DNA of 64,000 bases, from the NCBI GenBank assembly GCA_038049695.1, contig CP142451.1:6322001-6386000 (forward strand), in the 5' to 3' direction. The stretch comes from Cinnamomum chago (lineage: Eukaryota > Streptophyta > Magnoliopsida > Laurales > Lauraceae). Position numbers and translations under genes: made by a program. Under the pieces are notes generated by a model. The model ran no database searches, was not told the origin of the DNA, and saw only the letters and a program-made list of their open reading frames with translations. This document shows positions 23,913-36,280 of the stretch, piece after piece (positions within the stretch are counted from its first letter, which is position 1; each line of letters starts with the position of its first letter).

Positions 23913-24896
23913 GTGAGTTTTTTTGTTTAATCGAAGATTTTGAAGTTTCGAGTTGTCATAAGGCAACTTAGCAGGGTAAACTAGGATTGAAGGGAAAAAA
24001 AAAACCTCTTAATCCTTTCAAAACAAAAGTATGAGTTCTCACAATTTTACAATAACAGAAGGGAAAAAAAAATGAAAGAAAAGTCAGAAGTTCTCACATC
24101 ATAATAAGAAATGAAATAAATTGTATCCAGGATTGAGATGATAACATGCCTGATGCTTGGCACTTGGCAGTAGGAAGATTGAAGAAGATAAGACTTGAGA
24201 TTCTTCAGCTGATGGGTGGTGATTTCCTCTTGTGCTATGCGTTATACAAGGACACTGAGATTGTTCATATAGCTAGAGGTCAATGCAAGTTTTGGGTCAA
24301 TGCAAGTGTGTACGGTCTAAATGAATGGGTGGCTAGAATGTCACATTATCTACTTGCCTTGTGCTTTTAGATGTTGGCCTATGTGTAGGTATGTTAGCCA
24401 CTTCTTATCATTATAGAGCTTAATAGAAAGTTATATACAGGTCCTTTTTTGTAATCCAATGGTGGCAGAGGCCTCTCAAAATCTATACATTTAGGACCAC
24501 ACAAGATGTATTGTCACTCTAGTCTTTTATATACGTATTCTACTAAATTACTTGAAAGGCAGCAATCTGTCCAAAGGCATGCAATCTTGTGCACTTCAGT
24601 AACTCACACCTTTTACAGAGAGGCTCCACACTGCAAATGGTGGGTGCATTGAAAATTTCATAGATTGGGAAGTCCTAGTAGATTCTCCACCCTCGAATTC
24701 TTGTGAACCAAAAATTAATGTATTTAGTCAAATCTAAAAAATATTTTGATTGGAAAAAAGACAACAATTGATTGAAATTGAAAGCCGTCTAGAAGTTGTT
24801 TTGGGGCTCACTCATCCTCATTTGGATCCACTTAAAGGGCTGTTAGATCATCAAATCATTGCCTGCACCTGTTTGGCATTGGCCTCTACTATATGT

Positions 24897-25780
24897 AAGC
24901 GGGGTCAGCTTACATAATCATGCTAACCCACTTTAAAGAAATGCCTCCTTCCACTCTTCTTATGTGAGTTTTTTTCTCCCCACATGTGCAAGTTATCACT
25001 CTTTTTTCCTTACATGTACAAGTTCCATTTACTGTATTTGCGGGTTCTTTCCTCATTTGTGCAGATCTCTCACGGACCCAACCCTCCTTACTTGGGAAAA
25101 AAATGGTAGATACCTTGTGGAAGGAGAGTTGATGGAAGATCAGTAAATATTGTATCCACCATCTCAAAGCATCTGAAAATTTTGGATGGTCCTGCTGCTT
25201 TTGACCCTTTCATTTTTTATAGAGAGAAAAAATTGGACTGACTAGAAACTAGGCAAGTTGGGATTTTTTAATTTCGAACATAGTTTCGAAAAAAAAATGT
25301 TCAAGCTAGATATTTCTTTAGCCAATGGTAAAATGTATTAGGTATTGATTATTACTCTTTTTTCACCTACTAGACCCTAGCATAAGTGTAGTGTAGGATT
25401 TTCAATACAAGTCATCCGCAAAGTGAGGACATCTTGAATTAAAGGGAGAGACTGCCTCTTACAGTGAAAGGAAATCGATTGGCTAATCGGTTGGTTCGTG
25501 ATTAACATTTTCTTTTGTTTTGAGCCCTTTCAATAATATATATATATATATATAGACTATTCAAATATGATTTACAAAAGAAAGAAAATTCAAATATACA
25601 TTTTAAACTGCTTCTTATATAAAGGTGGTGGAGATAAAGTTCCAATACATTCTTGACCCTAAGAGTAAATCCTTGAAAGGTGTGATTTTGGTCATGGCCA
25701 ATTCAAATATATGTTGCAGATATAGCTTTGTTTCCAGACCAGCAAGTGGGTTAGCATGATTATGTAAGTTGACCCCGCTT
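24897..25780. mobile_element. Non-autonomous DNA element with 37-bp terminal inverted repeats
   Basis: The left end (24897-24933) and right end (25744-25780) are inverted copies over 37 bp with one difference; the core reads 'cttacataatcatgctaac'. About 810 bp lie between them with no transposase. I could not find a target duplication, so the superfamily is open and the true ends may be a few bases off. Confidence 0.7.
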
Positions 25781-26464
25781 TGACCTGTGCAATGGTTCGT
25801 TCAATTATGTGGGGTTTTTTTTTTTAATGGTAAAAATTTATGTGGTTTAAGGGAACTCTACTCTAATAGGAGATGATCTAATTAGATTAAGGTCTTAAAG
25901 AAAAGCCCTAAGTTTTTATATTAAATTTACAAGTAGTGTGCTATAAAATTACAAAAGAAAGCTCCAATTTGACATTAGAGGGTTTGGTAGACCTATAAAT
26001 AAGGGCCTATAAAAGGGTATTTCTCTCTAATTTACTAAAATAATTGTTTTTTAACTTGAAAACATCGGTGCCAAGACAAATGGTCGAGGGCATTTGCATC
26101 GTTACAAAATATTTCCAGGGTCAATTATTTTATGAGGAGGAACCCGCCAACCCCTTTACGGTTGATCATTGGTAAACCTCGAATACACAATATCAATCAC
26201 TAGCACTATGTATCGGATAAGCCTCCAACCGTGGAAGAGAGGACCTCCAACTCATTATTGGAATAACCACTCCTTGCTCCACTGGCAATCAAACGTGGTA
26301 GGTCCCAAGACCGAAGTTTCAATCCAACCATGGCCGCAGCCGGCGAGCCGGGGTAGTTTAGGATTTATATAAAAAAAAATGGGGTGTGTGCAAAGTGAAA
26401 GTCAATGTGCAAGTAGCACTTGGTTTAATAATGTGGTTTCAGGATGCCCCCACACGCTTCTTAC

Positions 26465-26655
26465 CACCACATCTCTTACCTGAGTGGTATTAAGCAGTAT
26501 TTCTCATCTAGTTGTTCAGGGCTCAAAACCTGGAAATGACACATCTTCCCGCTTGTGCAACCTCCTTTCCCACTCAAGTAGGTTGTATTCTCTGTGTGTG
26601 CGGGCTCTCTCTCTCTCTCTCGGGTCCCAGTGGCCTTGGCTAGGGTACCAAAAAA
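26465..26655 (+). mobile_element. tRNA-derived SINE, first of two in tandem
   Basis: A tRNA-like start has box A-like 'gagtggtattaagcag' and box B-like 'gggctcaaaacctgg'. The body contains a CT dinucleotide run and ends 'gctagggtaccaaaaaaa'. The words 'ccccacacg' lie close outside both ends and may be a decayed target duplication. The following element at 26693 has the same layout and the same 'ggtacca' ending, so the two are related. Confidence 0.6.
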
Positions 26656-26692
26656 ACTTGCCCCACACGTCAAGAAAAGCCTCTTAAGTCTT

Positions 26693-26862
26693 ACCCTAGT
26701 GATAAGAGGTGTCAGCTCTAAATTGGTCGTGCAAGATTCAAACCTAAGCAACTACCTTCCCTTACCGAAAGGCTATCCAACGTCAATGGAAGTCTCTTTC
26801 ACCCACCTTCAACCCTGGGTCCAGCCCCCAAGCTTGGGTACCAGAAAAAAAAAAAAAAAAAA
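26693..26862 (+). mobile_element. tRNA-derived SINE, second of two in tandem
   Basis: Box A-like 'tagtgataagaggtg' and box B-like 'gcaagattcaaacc' begin the unit, which ends 'gcttgggtaccag' plus about 18 A. The word 'aagtct' lies on both sides and may be part of a short target duplication. Same family as the preceding element. Open frames across it are artefacts. Confidence 0.6.
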
Positions 26863-27709
26863 GTCTCATCTTTAGCCCGTAACAGCAAAGGCTCCTTCCT
26901 AATGCGGTTCGTTCAATTAAGATGTCCCCACACATCTATGACCCGTTCTATGTGGGACTCTTTCTTATTATAGTTCGTTTAATTATGTGATTTCTTACTG
27001 TCTCTTATGAAAAGATTTGGTTAATCAATCTTTCTTTTTATTAATAATATCAATTTTATTTCAGAACAGTTCTCTGAGATTTTTCTTCTTTTACTCCCCT
27101 CCATTAAGGGAACGTTCGGAAACTCTAGTCTAATTCTGAATGAGCTAACTAGATTAATGTCTAATTTTAATTTTAATTAATTTACCATTAAATCATAAAA
27201 GAAAGCTCCAATTTGACATGAGTGGGTCGCGTAGACCTATAACTCGAGAGAGCATTTTCCTTTAACTTCTTAAAAATTTGATTTTAACTTGAATACTTCT
27301 ACTGTTAAGAAAAACAAATTTTCATCATTGCCAAATATTTTTTTTTTTGGTCACTAGGAAATATTTCAAGGGTCATTTGATAGGAATGAGATTTTCGAAT
27401 CTCATACTCCTAGCCCTGCTCTGTGTCATACACTCAGATGTAGAGTCCTAATTGGAGTTGGTCAGCATTCATTGTAAAAATAAATGCTTGAGAAATATTG
27501 CTATTCTTCCATCTATTCCGCACGTGATCATGGGTATGCACGGCCCACCTCTGCTTCGGCATTAAGGTCTGAGTCCCTCTACTTCCACCACATTATAGGG
27601 AGCCATGTGTCTTGACCCTTCTGAGTTTTGACCCATCTGAGGCTTGAAGCCGCACCAACATTTAAATGAAGGAAGCTCTTCTGTGTCAAATTCCACTTTG
27701 TAAGGGGCC

Positions 27710-27753
<44 letters not shown>

Positions 27754-28927
27754 CAATGCAGCCACTTTTACACTCTTATCCCACATGGCCACATGCATGT
27801 TCTAACACCATAACCAATTTCATACTTATGGACCCCTACTCACTACCGTTGGATCAAGCATAAAGAAAATTGTATGGTTAAAAGACCATTAAAATTTAAC
27901 GGCAAAGCAAGTGCACGGATGATTTCAGGCAGCTGGTCTTTTGCATGAACCTCATCCATCTATCCCACCCTTCAATAGATATTCATTCAAGCGGCCCCGA
28001 CAGCACGGGCCATTCATCCACTGGTATGCCGTCTGCTTGAGTACATCTAAAGACAGATGTATTTTTGCTTAATGGAGATGTACATATTATAAAACTTGTC
28101 AAATCAAAATTTTGATTTGACTTTTTCTAATACATTTTTTCAAAGCATCAACGTCATCCCACTCCGGATACTTTATCACGTGGCACATGATAAAACAGAA
28201 ACGTAGCCCACCTGCTATGCAATATTGCAATCTGCCTTTTGTTGCATGAAACGTTGATGCATTTGTAACCATAAGAAGCTTCACGGACCAATCAGAAAAG
28301 AATATCACGGGGTATTTAATATTTTGAAAAAAATATTTATAATTAAAATTTTAAAAATTGTAATTAATTTCATTTTTAATCAGAACCAAACACTCAGATA
28401 AATTCAAATCCCCTTAAACAAACAACTTGGGTACTAGACCAAATCGGCGATTAGATCAACTAGTGGGTCCCACAACAATCTGCTACAAAACTGATTTTGT
28501 TCCTAAAGCACGTCATCTTCCTCTCTCTGATCAGACTCTGGATGGTAAGCTAAACAGGGCCCACCTTGCATGGGTCCAACACATACTGGGTCACCTGTGG
28601 GTCTTCCTTCCGATCCATGGATCATATGGGTCATCGGGTGGCCCATCTGGGTCCCGGTATCAACGCAAGAGAATCAAGCCCTCACCGAATCTTCCCAACC
28701 AAACACCCTAGAATAATCAGAACCAAACACCCAGATAAATTCAAATCCCCCTAAACAAACAACTTAGGTCCTCGATCAGATCGGCGATTGGATCAACCAG
28801 CGGCTCCCACAACAATCTGTTACAAAACTGATTTTGTTCCTAAAACACGCCCTCTCCCTTTCTTTGATCAGATGCTTTAGGCCCACCTCACGCGAGTCCA
28901 CCACCTATTGGGTTGCCTGTGGTTTCT

Positions 28928-31868
28928 TGTTAGACCCCGACCCAGACCTATTCGATTACTGTGCGATTAGTATGTATTTAGTCCTAAATGGGTTTAGTTA
29001 TCGTTGGGTTAGAAATGATTAGTTTTAGTCTTGGACATAGCTTTGGGAATTTTGAAAACGTTTAGTATTAGTCAGACCCACTCAGGAAGGCCTGAGTGCA
29101 CGTGTAAGCTTGGGAATATCGTATCGTTTTCCGTGTGAGTGTGATTTTGATTTCATTTGAATGATTTTCTACGTGTTACAACTTTCGTCTTGAGCCCATT
29201 CATGTTTGAAGCCCAAAAATCCAAGTTTTGGCCCAAAGAGGGTAAAATTGTCTTTTATGCACAAATTTGGACACAATTTTCGAGATCTCAAAACCATGTC
29301 AAAAATATACTTTTTGGAAACTAGATATTTCGAGGATCGTTTTATCCTTCTTCGTCGAAGTCATTCGAGGCCCACAAGATCATGTTTTGGCCATTTCAAA
29401 GTTCAAGTCATTTGGGGGCCCATTGTCATCACTTAAAGCCCATCTCCCTATCTTTTCATTCATTTTCCCCAAATCTCTGCAACTTCTTGACCTAGGGCTG
29501 GAAAACCCCTCTTTTCCTTCCATCTTTCCCCTCTTGCATGACCTAGCTAGAGATCTCCAAATGGGATTCTAAGACTACCAATTTCTTCCTCTCATCTCAA
29601 ACTTCCTATTGATATCTTCTTCTTGAAAGCTAAAGTTGGGCAAGAGCCACATTTCTTCCCCTCTCTCTTGTTTGGCCATTTCTAGGTAAGAGCTTCAACT
29701 CATATTCTTCATTGAGTCATTTTGGTTCCTTAAGATCATGTTTTTCATGTTTACAAACTCTTTTGTTAAAATGGGTTCTTTGTTTCCATTTTGAGTGAGT
29801 TTGTGTGGTTTTCTCTTGGGTTTTCTTGTAGTGTTGGAATAGCTTGAGTGAAGTTCTTGAGAGGATTCTTAGCATTGGGCAAGGCAAGTAATCTTTATAG
29901 GTTCAATGATGCATGTGTATTTTGATTACATTGTTATTTTAGAAATTGTGCATTAAACTTGTTTACAAGCTTCATGATTGTGTTTTATTGGATTTGGATG
30001 TGTAGTTTACCCTTGGAGAGCATGTAGGCTCAGGGAGTGCAGGTGGAATGAGAATAAAAAGAAAGGAAGAAGAAAAATGTGAAAATCTAGACTAAACTGC
30101 ATTTCCCGTGCAGTGGCGGTCAGCTGGCGGCTAGCCGAAAATCCCTATTACGACTAACCGCGAGCCAACCGAACTCCGCGGCTCCCTTTCCAGAAGCTGA
30201 CATCTCGACAGTGGCTTGACGGTCAGCTAGCGGCTAGCCGCCTTACCCCATTTCGGCTAACCGTTGGCCAACCGCGCATTTCGGCTCCTCTTCCCAAGAG
30301 CTAAGTTTCAGATCGAAGTTCCAGCGGTCAGCTTACGGCTAGCCGCCGGGTTTCATTTCGGCTAACCGTAAGCCAGCCGAAGTCAGTTCGGCTTCTTTTC
30401 CAGAGAGCTGTGTTTGGACCTGGATTTCCAGCGGTTAGCCTGTCGGTCAGCTGGCGGCTAGCCGTTAGATCCCAGTTCGGCTAGCCGACACCTGACCGCG
30501 AGGTGACCGAAATTGATCATTTGCTTGTTTTGAAGAGTAATTTGCAAGAATGAAAACTAGAACATGTTAAGTGACCCTTAGCCTGGTATTGTGTACTCGA
30601 AACCCGAGATGCCTTTGAACCTTCCGGGGCACCAATTCTATTTTTAATTCCAACATTTGGGGCTTCGATTTCACAAAGACCATCCAAAGGTCCTTACATG
30701 TGCTTGATAGGCCTTGTGTTCGCACTTTGGTTTTGGCACGATGAATATCATTGTGTGCTCGTTTTGAAAGTTTAGTACAAGCTGGTTTTGAAGAATTGTT
30801 TCAAGAAAAGGGAATAACTTCCTAAGCGTGTTATGCATATTAATTATGCCTTTTGCTAGTCGTGCTCGTCATGTTTTGCTAAGTGATTTCCCCCTTTTAT
30901 CTCGACAAGTTTTGATAATGTTTCGCGTGTTTTGTGCATTCATGAATTAAGTAAACACCACTGAGCTTAGACTGCCCTTTCAGTTTGATCCACTGCCTGG
31001 GGGTCTTTAAACATGTGGACTGTCTGCAGACTGGTTGTGTATTTATTACACATCGTGCGTGTTCGGTTCCGCGGCCAGAATTCCCGTCTTTGTGGGAAAT
31101 CGTGTCGTGCTTATATTATGTATATCGTGCTTGCTCTTTTCATGATATAAATGATAGAGAAAGGATGGGCTCTTGTGGATTGTAACTATTCATGATATAT
31201 TATGTACGCATGCTAGTTTGTTTAGTATCTCAGCTCGATTAAATATTTCTGAAAATGTATCTCAGTCATTTTAGTATTTCAGTTCAAGGATTTACTTATA
31301 TGTTTTCTTAAAACGTTTATTGTTCCATGCTTGCCCCTAAATTGATTACCTGCCAAACCGTTGTGTTTGACCCTTGTTTGTTGGTGCCCAGGTGCAGGAG
31401 ACGTTACCTTTGAGGAGGAGCGTCAGGAGGAGACTTGTGAGCCAACCCCTGTGAGAGAGTGGCAGCCCGATGATGTCATTTAGACGTCGGGCGGGTTCTT
31501 GAGTCTCGTCATCTTTTGTTTGGGGTTTCCTTTAATTATTTTGAGAAGTGTATTGGCCTCTGTTGGCCTCTTATGGGTTGTAACAAAAACTTAACTTACT
31601 TTTGTGCTAGTCTCATGACTTGAATTATAATGGGAATGCTATGTTAACTTCTTCTTTGATACTATGTCTTGTGTTATTAATTGTTAGAGCACTTAAAGAT
31701 TTATTGGTGCTCATCTTGATGTGTTTTGCTACACGCTTCCGCATACTTGATCGTGTGAGTCAGATTTCGCATGCTTCGTGAACCTTCACCGCGGGAACTT
31801 GTGGGAAAGCATAATGATTAACGCAACAACCGCGTCGCAGGCCCGGGATCCGTTCCGGGGTCGCGACA
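28928..31868 (+). mobile_element. Solo LTR, 2.94 kb, inside tandem unit 2
   Basis: The element begins TGTTAGACCCCGAC and ends CCGGGGTCGCGACA, with ends that are partial inverted copies. The flanking 5-mers are tttct and gtcct, so the duplication is decayed, but the tandem unit it interrupts resumes in register, which proves the insertion. There is no gag-pol. The centre holds four imperfect 105-bp repeats rich in GGCTAGCCG (30116-30510). Downstream, the stretch at about 31390-31483 is open and ends REWQPDDVI then stop. Probably a Ty3/gypsy LTR, by inference. Confidence 0.8.
30116..30510 (+). repeat. Palindrome-rich ~105-bp tandem repeat in the LTR
   Basis: The block 'ggtcagct' followed closely by 'cggctagccg' begins repeats at 30118, 30221, 30326 and 30445, spaced 103, 105 and 119 bp. 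GGCTAGCCG is a palindrome. Each unit also carries the partner 'cggctaaccg' or 'cggctagccg' about 45 bp on. The block is much more GC-rich than the LTR around it and lies about 40% along its length. Confidence 0.85.
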
Positions 31869-32197
31869 GTCCTCCTTCTGATCCTTTGATCAGATGGGTC
31901 ATCGGGTGGCCCACCTAAGTCTCGGTATCAACGCAAGAAAAACAAGCCATCACTAAATCCTCCCAACCAAATATCCTGTAGTAATCAGAACCAAACACCT
32001 AGCTAAATTCAAATCCCCCTAAACAAACAACTTTGGTACTCGACCAGATCGGCGATCGGATCAACCAGTGGGTCCCACAACAATATACTGCAAAACTGAT
32101 TTTGTTCCTAAAACACGTCATCTTCATCTCTCTTTGATCAGACGCTGGATGGTGGGCCAAACAAGACCCACCTCGAACAGGTCAAACACCTATTGAG

Positions 32198-33344
32198 TAG
32201 GGATGGCAACGGGCGGCTTGGGGGCGGAATTGGGTTGCCCCGTCCCCGCCTCGCACCTCCCTCTCCCCACCCCGTCCCCGCCCCTACATGCCCGTGGGGC
32301 CCCGCCCCAATGTGGTGCAGCCACAAACATAATAAATTAAATTTTGAATTGACTAAAAAGAAAAAGGTAAATTCATTTATTTTACATGGTAAAAGGCACA
32401 TGAATGATTCATCTATATTGTCACCATACCTTTAATAATATTAAAAAAAAAACCCTCAACGATGCTGACTTATTTGCCTAAAACTCAGGCCCCTCTCAAA
32501 ACGTCAGTCTTCTTAAGGACCATGACGTTTTTCCCAAAATAGAATAAAAAGATCTCCTCGCATAAATATTTTATAAGTGTGTGACACTGTTAAATTGTTT
32601 AAATTTTTTAAAATTATCTAATATTAATATTATAAATTTTCCTTCTCCTGAAATTTTACCTATTTAAAGTGAGATTTATTCTTATAAGATTTTCTCTAAG
32701 CCATTGAAGGCCACTAACATACACTTGAAAATATCATATATGCTTTGAGACATTCTTTATAAAAAAGACAATATCTCTCTAAAATATCATGAACTCCATC
32801 AATACATGGTTTCACTTCATTTCTGGTATTGAACTCTACTCACTAATAAAGAGGTTGATTACATATAATTAAAATTAGTATGATTTATCATGTCGCAATT
32901 TAACATTATATATGATTAAAGTCAAATAAGCTTAGATAGATTTTTAACAACTTTAATTTCATTAAATTTGAATTAGAGGGAATGAGATCATATTATCATA
33001 TTATATGCTTTTATAATGTCTAAGGTTCATTCAATTACATGTTTAACTTTAAAAAAAGTCTTCAATCAATCTACTTAAACCTTAATAACAACATAAAATC
33101 AATATATACATTTACATATAAATATGTTTATTTATTATAAAAGAAATTTAAAATATATATTTTAGAAGATTATTAATTTCGGGACGGGTTACGGGGCGGG
33201 GCAAGAAACATACCCATCCCATCCCTGCCGCGCCTCGGATTCGGGGTATATTTTTTTGCTCCGTTCCCGCCCCGTCTAAGAGTCGGGGCCGGGCGGGCAC
33301 TCCGGGTTGGGTTGGGGCTGGGCAGGTTAAAAATGTCATCCCTA
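32198..33344. mobile_element. Non-autonomous hAT element, 1.15 kb, inside tandem unit 3
   Basis: The ends are inverted: TAGGGATGGCAA on the left and, read inwards on the other strand, TAGGGATGACAT on the right. This resembles the Ac-type hAT terminus. The flanking 8-mers are ctattgag (32190-32197) and ctgctgcg (33345-33352), 5 of 8 alike, as for an old 8-bp duplication; the tandem unit continues in register. About 110 bp at each end is very GC-rich with repeated 'ccccgcc' words; the interior is AT-rich and noncoding. Proline- and glycine-rich frames at the ends are artefacts. Confidence 0.8.
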
Positions 33345-34217
33345 CTGCTGCGTCGCCCGTGGGTCCTCCTTCCGATCCACGGATCAGATGGGTCATCGAA
33401 TGGCCCACCTGGGTCCCGAATCAACGGAAGAAAATTAAGCCCTCACCGAATCCTCTCAACCAAACACCCAAATAAATTCAAATCCCCTTAAACAAACAAC
33501 TTGGGTCCTCATATCCAAACAAGCAGAACAGTTGTAATACTGAATTAGCTTAAAATCTGCCCAAACGATAACTGAAACTTGACTATATTTTATCTCAAAC
33601 AATTACTGAAATTCAGCTGGTTTACAACCAGATTTCGACAGCAAATTAGTTGAGATTGGGTCAAAAACCACTCCAAATAAATAGATGTGGTGGGCTGAAA
33701 CACAGGCTAAAAGTAATGCATGTACGCAATTTTGATTATGAACCAAACACAATTTTTTATTATGAATATTAAAATATAAGTTGATTTAATTATTAAAATA
33801 ATTGATTATGAATAAACCTGTGAGATAAAAAATTGAAATTAATTGATTTTGAATACAATGAAGAACACTATTACAATTAAAATTGAAATTAATTACAATT
33901 TTTAAAATTTTAATTATAAATAACTTTTTTCAAAATATTAAATACCCCATGATATTCTTTTCTTATTGGTCCGTAAGCTTCTTATGGTTACAAATGCATC
34001 AACGTTTCATGCAAACAAAAAGCTGATTGCAATATTACATACCAGGTGGGCTACGTTTCTTTTTCATCATGTCCCACATGATAAAGTAGATGACGTTGAT
34101 GCTTTGAAAAAATGTATTTAAAAAAGTCAAATCAAAATTTTGATTTGACAAGCTTTGAAATATGTGCATCTCCATTAACCAAAAATACATCCGTCTTCAG
34201 ATGTACTCCATTTGCTT

Positions 34218-36280
34218 ATGGGTGACAATTTATTCCACAGAGAACAACATTGGTGTCGGCAACAAGATATGAATTTTTATCTTTTTAGTGATGAGAGAGA
34301 AAAATACTTTTTTTTTTAAGTCCAACGTCTCTCACCAATTGAACTGTAATTTTCTTTTTTTACAAAAAAGAATAAAACAGAAAAATGGTAACCGAACCAA
34401 CAGAACTGGTGCCTTTCGGTTCCGTTCGATTTGAGCACATGGACGGTTCGATTTGGATTGGAAAAATAGAAAACTGATGGATTTGATTTGATTGATGGTT
34501 TTCCCTCTGAACCGATCCGAACCGCTCATGTGCACCCGTAGTAATTCATATATTAAAAAAAAGGCCCTTTTCTTTGTGGGAAAAAAAAAATGAAATCTTC
34601 AATTATACAAATCAAGTACTAGAAAACGCCTGTCTTAGTAGGGCCCACGAGGATGTATGATGATTTTGGGAATCCGTTGGATGGAAAGAACTATATAAGG
34701 GCTATCTATGTGCAAAGTTTCGACTCGTTAAGATTATGATAAGCCCTTTGATCCATAGCTCTAAAGTTAAATGGTTTTAGATGTATCATTCTCTTATGAT
34801 TTTAATCCAATGGTAAGGAAAATTCGGATGAACTTCAAAATTGGACTTGCACCTATTCATTTGGGGGGGGGCGGGGGGTTGTTTGTGTTTGAAAATATTA
34901 GATTAACTTAAGGTGAGCCCATGAAAATAACGGGCGGAAAAATGGGTGTGCTTACAGTGGGGCGTTTTGAAAAAATTACCCATTATAAAAAAAACCCATT
35001 TGTTTAGGGCTGTTCGACTCACATCATCTAAAGCCTATTGGATCCATCCAATCCATTTGCATCTAATGGAAGTTTGGTGGGATCCAGCAATCAACATGTG
35101 GCAGGTAAAAAGTGTTGGAAAAAAAAAATTTTTGAAAGTTGTTGCGTCTAGTATCCCCTCCATTTGGTTTCTGGTTTGACTATATGGTCCAAGTTAACCA
35201 TCATGATATGGGTGCCACGTCACTGCCACCTAAGCTTGATTGTGCTCTAAAAAAAATTCACTTAGTCGTTTAGCATTTCAACTCTTCCATCATTTGATGC
35301 ACTGTATTACTGATGCAATTGATCTGGGTCTTATTCATTCTTCGATGGATTGGATGAAGGTTTGTGTTAATTGCTGTATAATTATTTTCACAGTACGGTT
35401 TCTATCTTTTTAAATTTTATTTAATTGGTAATGTGACTTGAATCTACAGTGTCAAAGTTGGTATGATCGATGACCTTCCACTGTGCCATAAATGCCATCT
35501 TTTCCGCTGAATTGAAAATCAGATGGATGGGTGGGGTACTGTTTAACAGCTTCTATTCATGCCCTGCCCTAACAACTGACAAAATGTATAACCAACCATT
35601 CTGCCAAAACATTTAATTAACTTGGGTAATGTTTTGGTTGCTATAGCACACTGGTATCTGTTCGCTTTTAACTAGCAGCTTTTGTTTACCTGCAGTTGGT
35701 TACGGCAAAGAATAAACAACTCTCACAGGCAACTCAGATTTTTCAAATGCCCGAGTACTCTGTTTCACATGTGAACTGAGTAACCTGTACTTTCGAAGTA
35801 ACACCAAATTGGCCCACAGGGGTTGCTTTCGTTTGAGAGTTGATTTTCTCATGCCTTAACTCGCACTCCACCGGAATGAAGGGAAAATTTTGTCGGGACA
35901 CTCCTTGCCCTATGTGGTCTCATGTAACCCTAAACGGGAGTTTAACCTTTACCCACCCGCTAGTGGGCTCTTATTCCACTTGTGGGGACTTCGTTTTTTT
36001 TGTGTTTGTGGACTCTCTTTTCATATTTGTGGGCTCCCTTGGTCTCAGCTCTCCTGACTGGGTTTTGGACATGGACCTAGATTCTCAAGTATCTTCATCT
36101 CAAGAAAAAAAAAAGTTTGCATGGTCTACGAATAATTTTTAACTTTTCTCACTGAGCTAAACCTCCCTTGATTAAATGTAGAATGATAAAATAGATTCTA
36201 AAAATTTAAATGGCAGTTTATTCTTGTTATTGTTGTTGTTGTTGTTATGACTTCTACTAAACTGAAGTAATACTAGCAAC
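34218..36280. other. Intergenic; no gene supported
   Basis: No credible coding sequence. A G-rich run is at 34863-34879 and a GTT run near 36230-36246. About 35670-35800 resembles 42880-42960 (shared 'ctctgtt' then 'cacatgtgaactga'). A frame at 35840-36142 ends at an A-run and looks noncoding. Confidence 0.45.

Larger units (their letters stand above)
25800..27380. repeat. Direct repeat pair flanking two SINEs
   Basis: About 25800-26130 and 26980-27380 are diverged direct copies, sharing 'aagaaagctccaatttgac' and the following 'agacctataa' and 'aacttgaa' blocks. Similar pieces recur at 6890-7030. No gene is present. The SINE-like elements between the copies are listed separately. The origin is probably a decayed larger element, but no ends are visible. 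Confidence 0.55.
28378..33513. repeat. 335-bp tandem array inside the Mutator-like element, interrupted twice
   Basis: Units begin with 'aatcagaaccaaacac' at 28378, 28715 and 31983, with a short fourth fragment from about 33460. Each carries a block ending 'ctacaaaactgattttgtt' or a close variant and another near 'gggtcatcgggtggccca'. Unit 2 is split at 28927/31869 by a solo LTR and unit 3 at 32197/33345 by a hAT element. In both cases the unit sequence resumes in register after the insert. Confidence 0.82.
28039..34208. mobile_element. Non-autonomous Mutator-like element carrying nested insertions
   Basis: The two ends are inverted copies of each other for about 335 bp at roughly 90% by eye: left 28039-28378, right about 33876-34208. 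Both begin GAGTACATCT. The 9 bases outside the ends are cgtctgctt (28030-28038) and catttgctt (34209-34217), 7 of 9 alike, both differences being transitions. Long terminal inverted repeats with a 9-bp duplication are the signature of Mutator-like elements. No transposase is present. Removing the solo LTR (28928-31868) and hAT element (32198-33344) leaves an ancestral element of about 2.1 kb made of the inverted repeats, about three 335-bp tandem units and a short unique piece (33514-33875). Confidence 0.82.

Noticed and set aside
24146-24370. 74-residue plus-strand frame beginning MPDAWHLAVG
   Set aside because: No motif recognised and no splice partners; length is within chance expectation.
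27712-27751. 40-base T run as the tail of a minus-strand retroelement
   Set aside because: The word gccacttt lies on both sides, but no recognisable element body or convincing duplication is present; may be simple expansion.
28923-31873. Perfect target duplication for the 2.94-kb solo LTR
   Set aside because: The flanking 5-mers tttct and gtcct match at only 3 of 5 positions; the insertion is inferred from the interrupted tandem unit instead.
32193-33424. Proline-, arginine- and glycine-rich open frames
   Set aside because: They fall on the GC-rich subterminal repeats of a hAT element on both strands.
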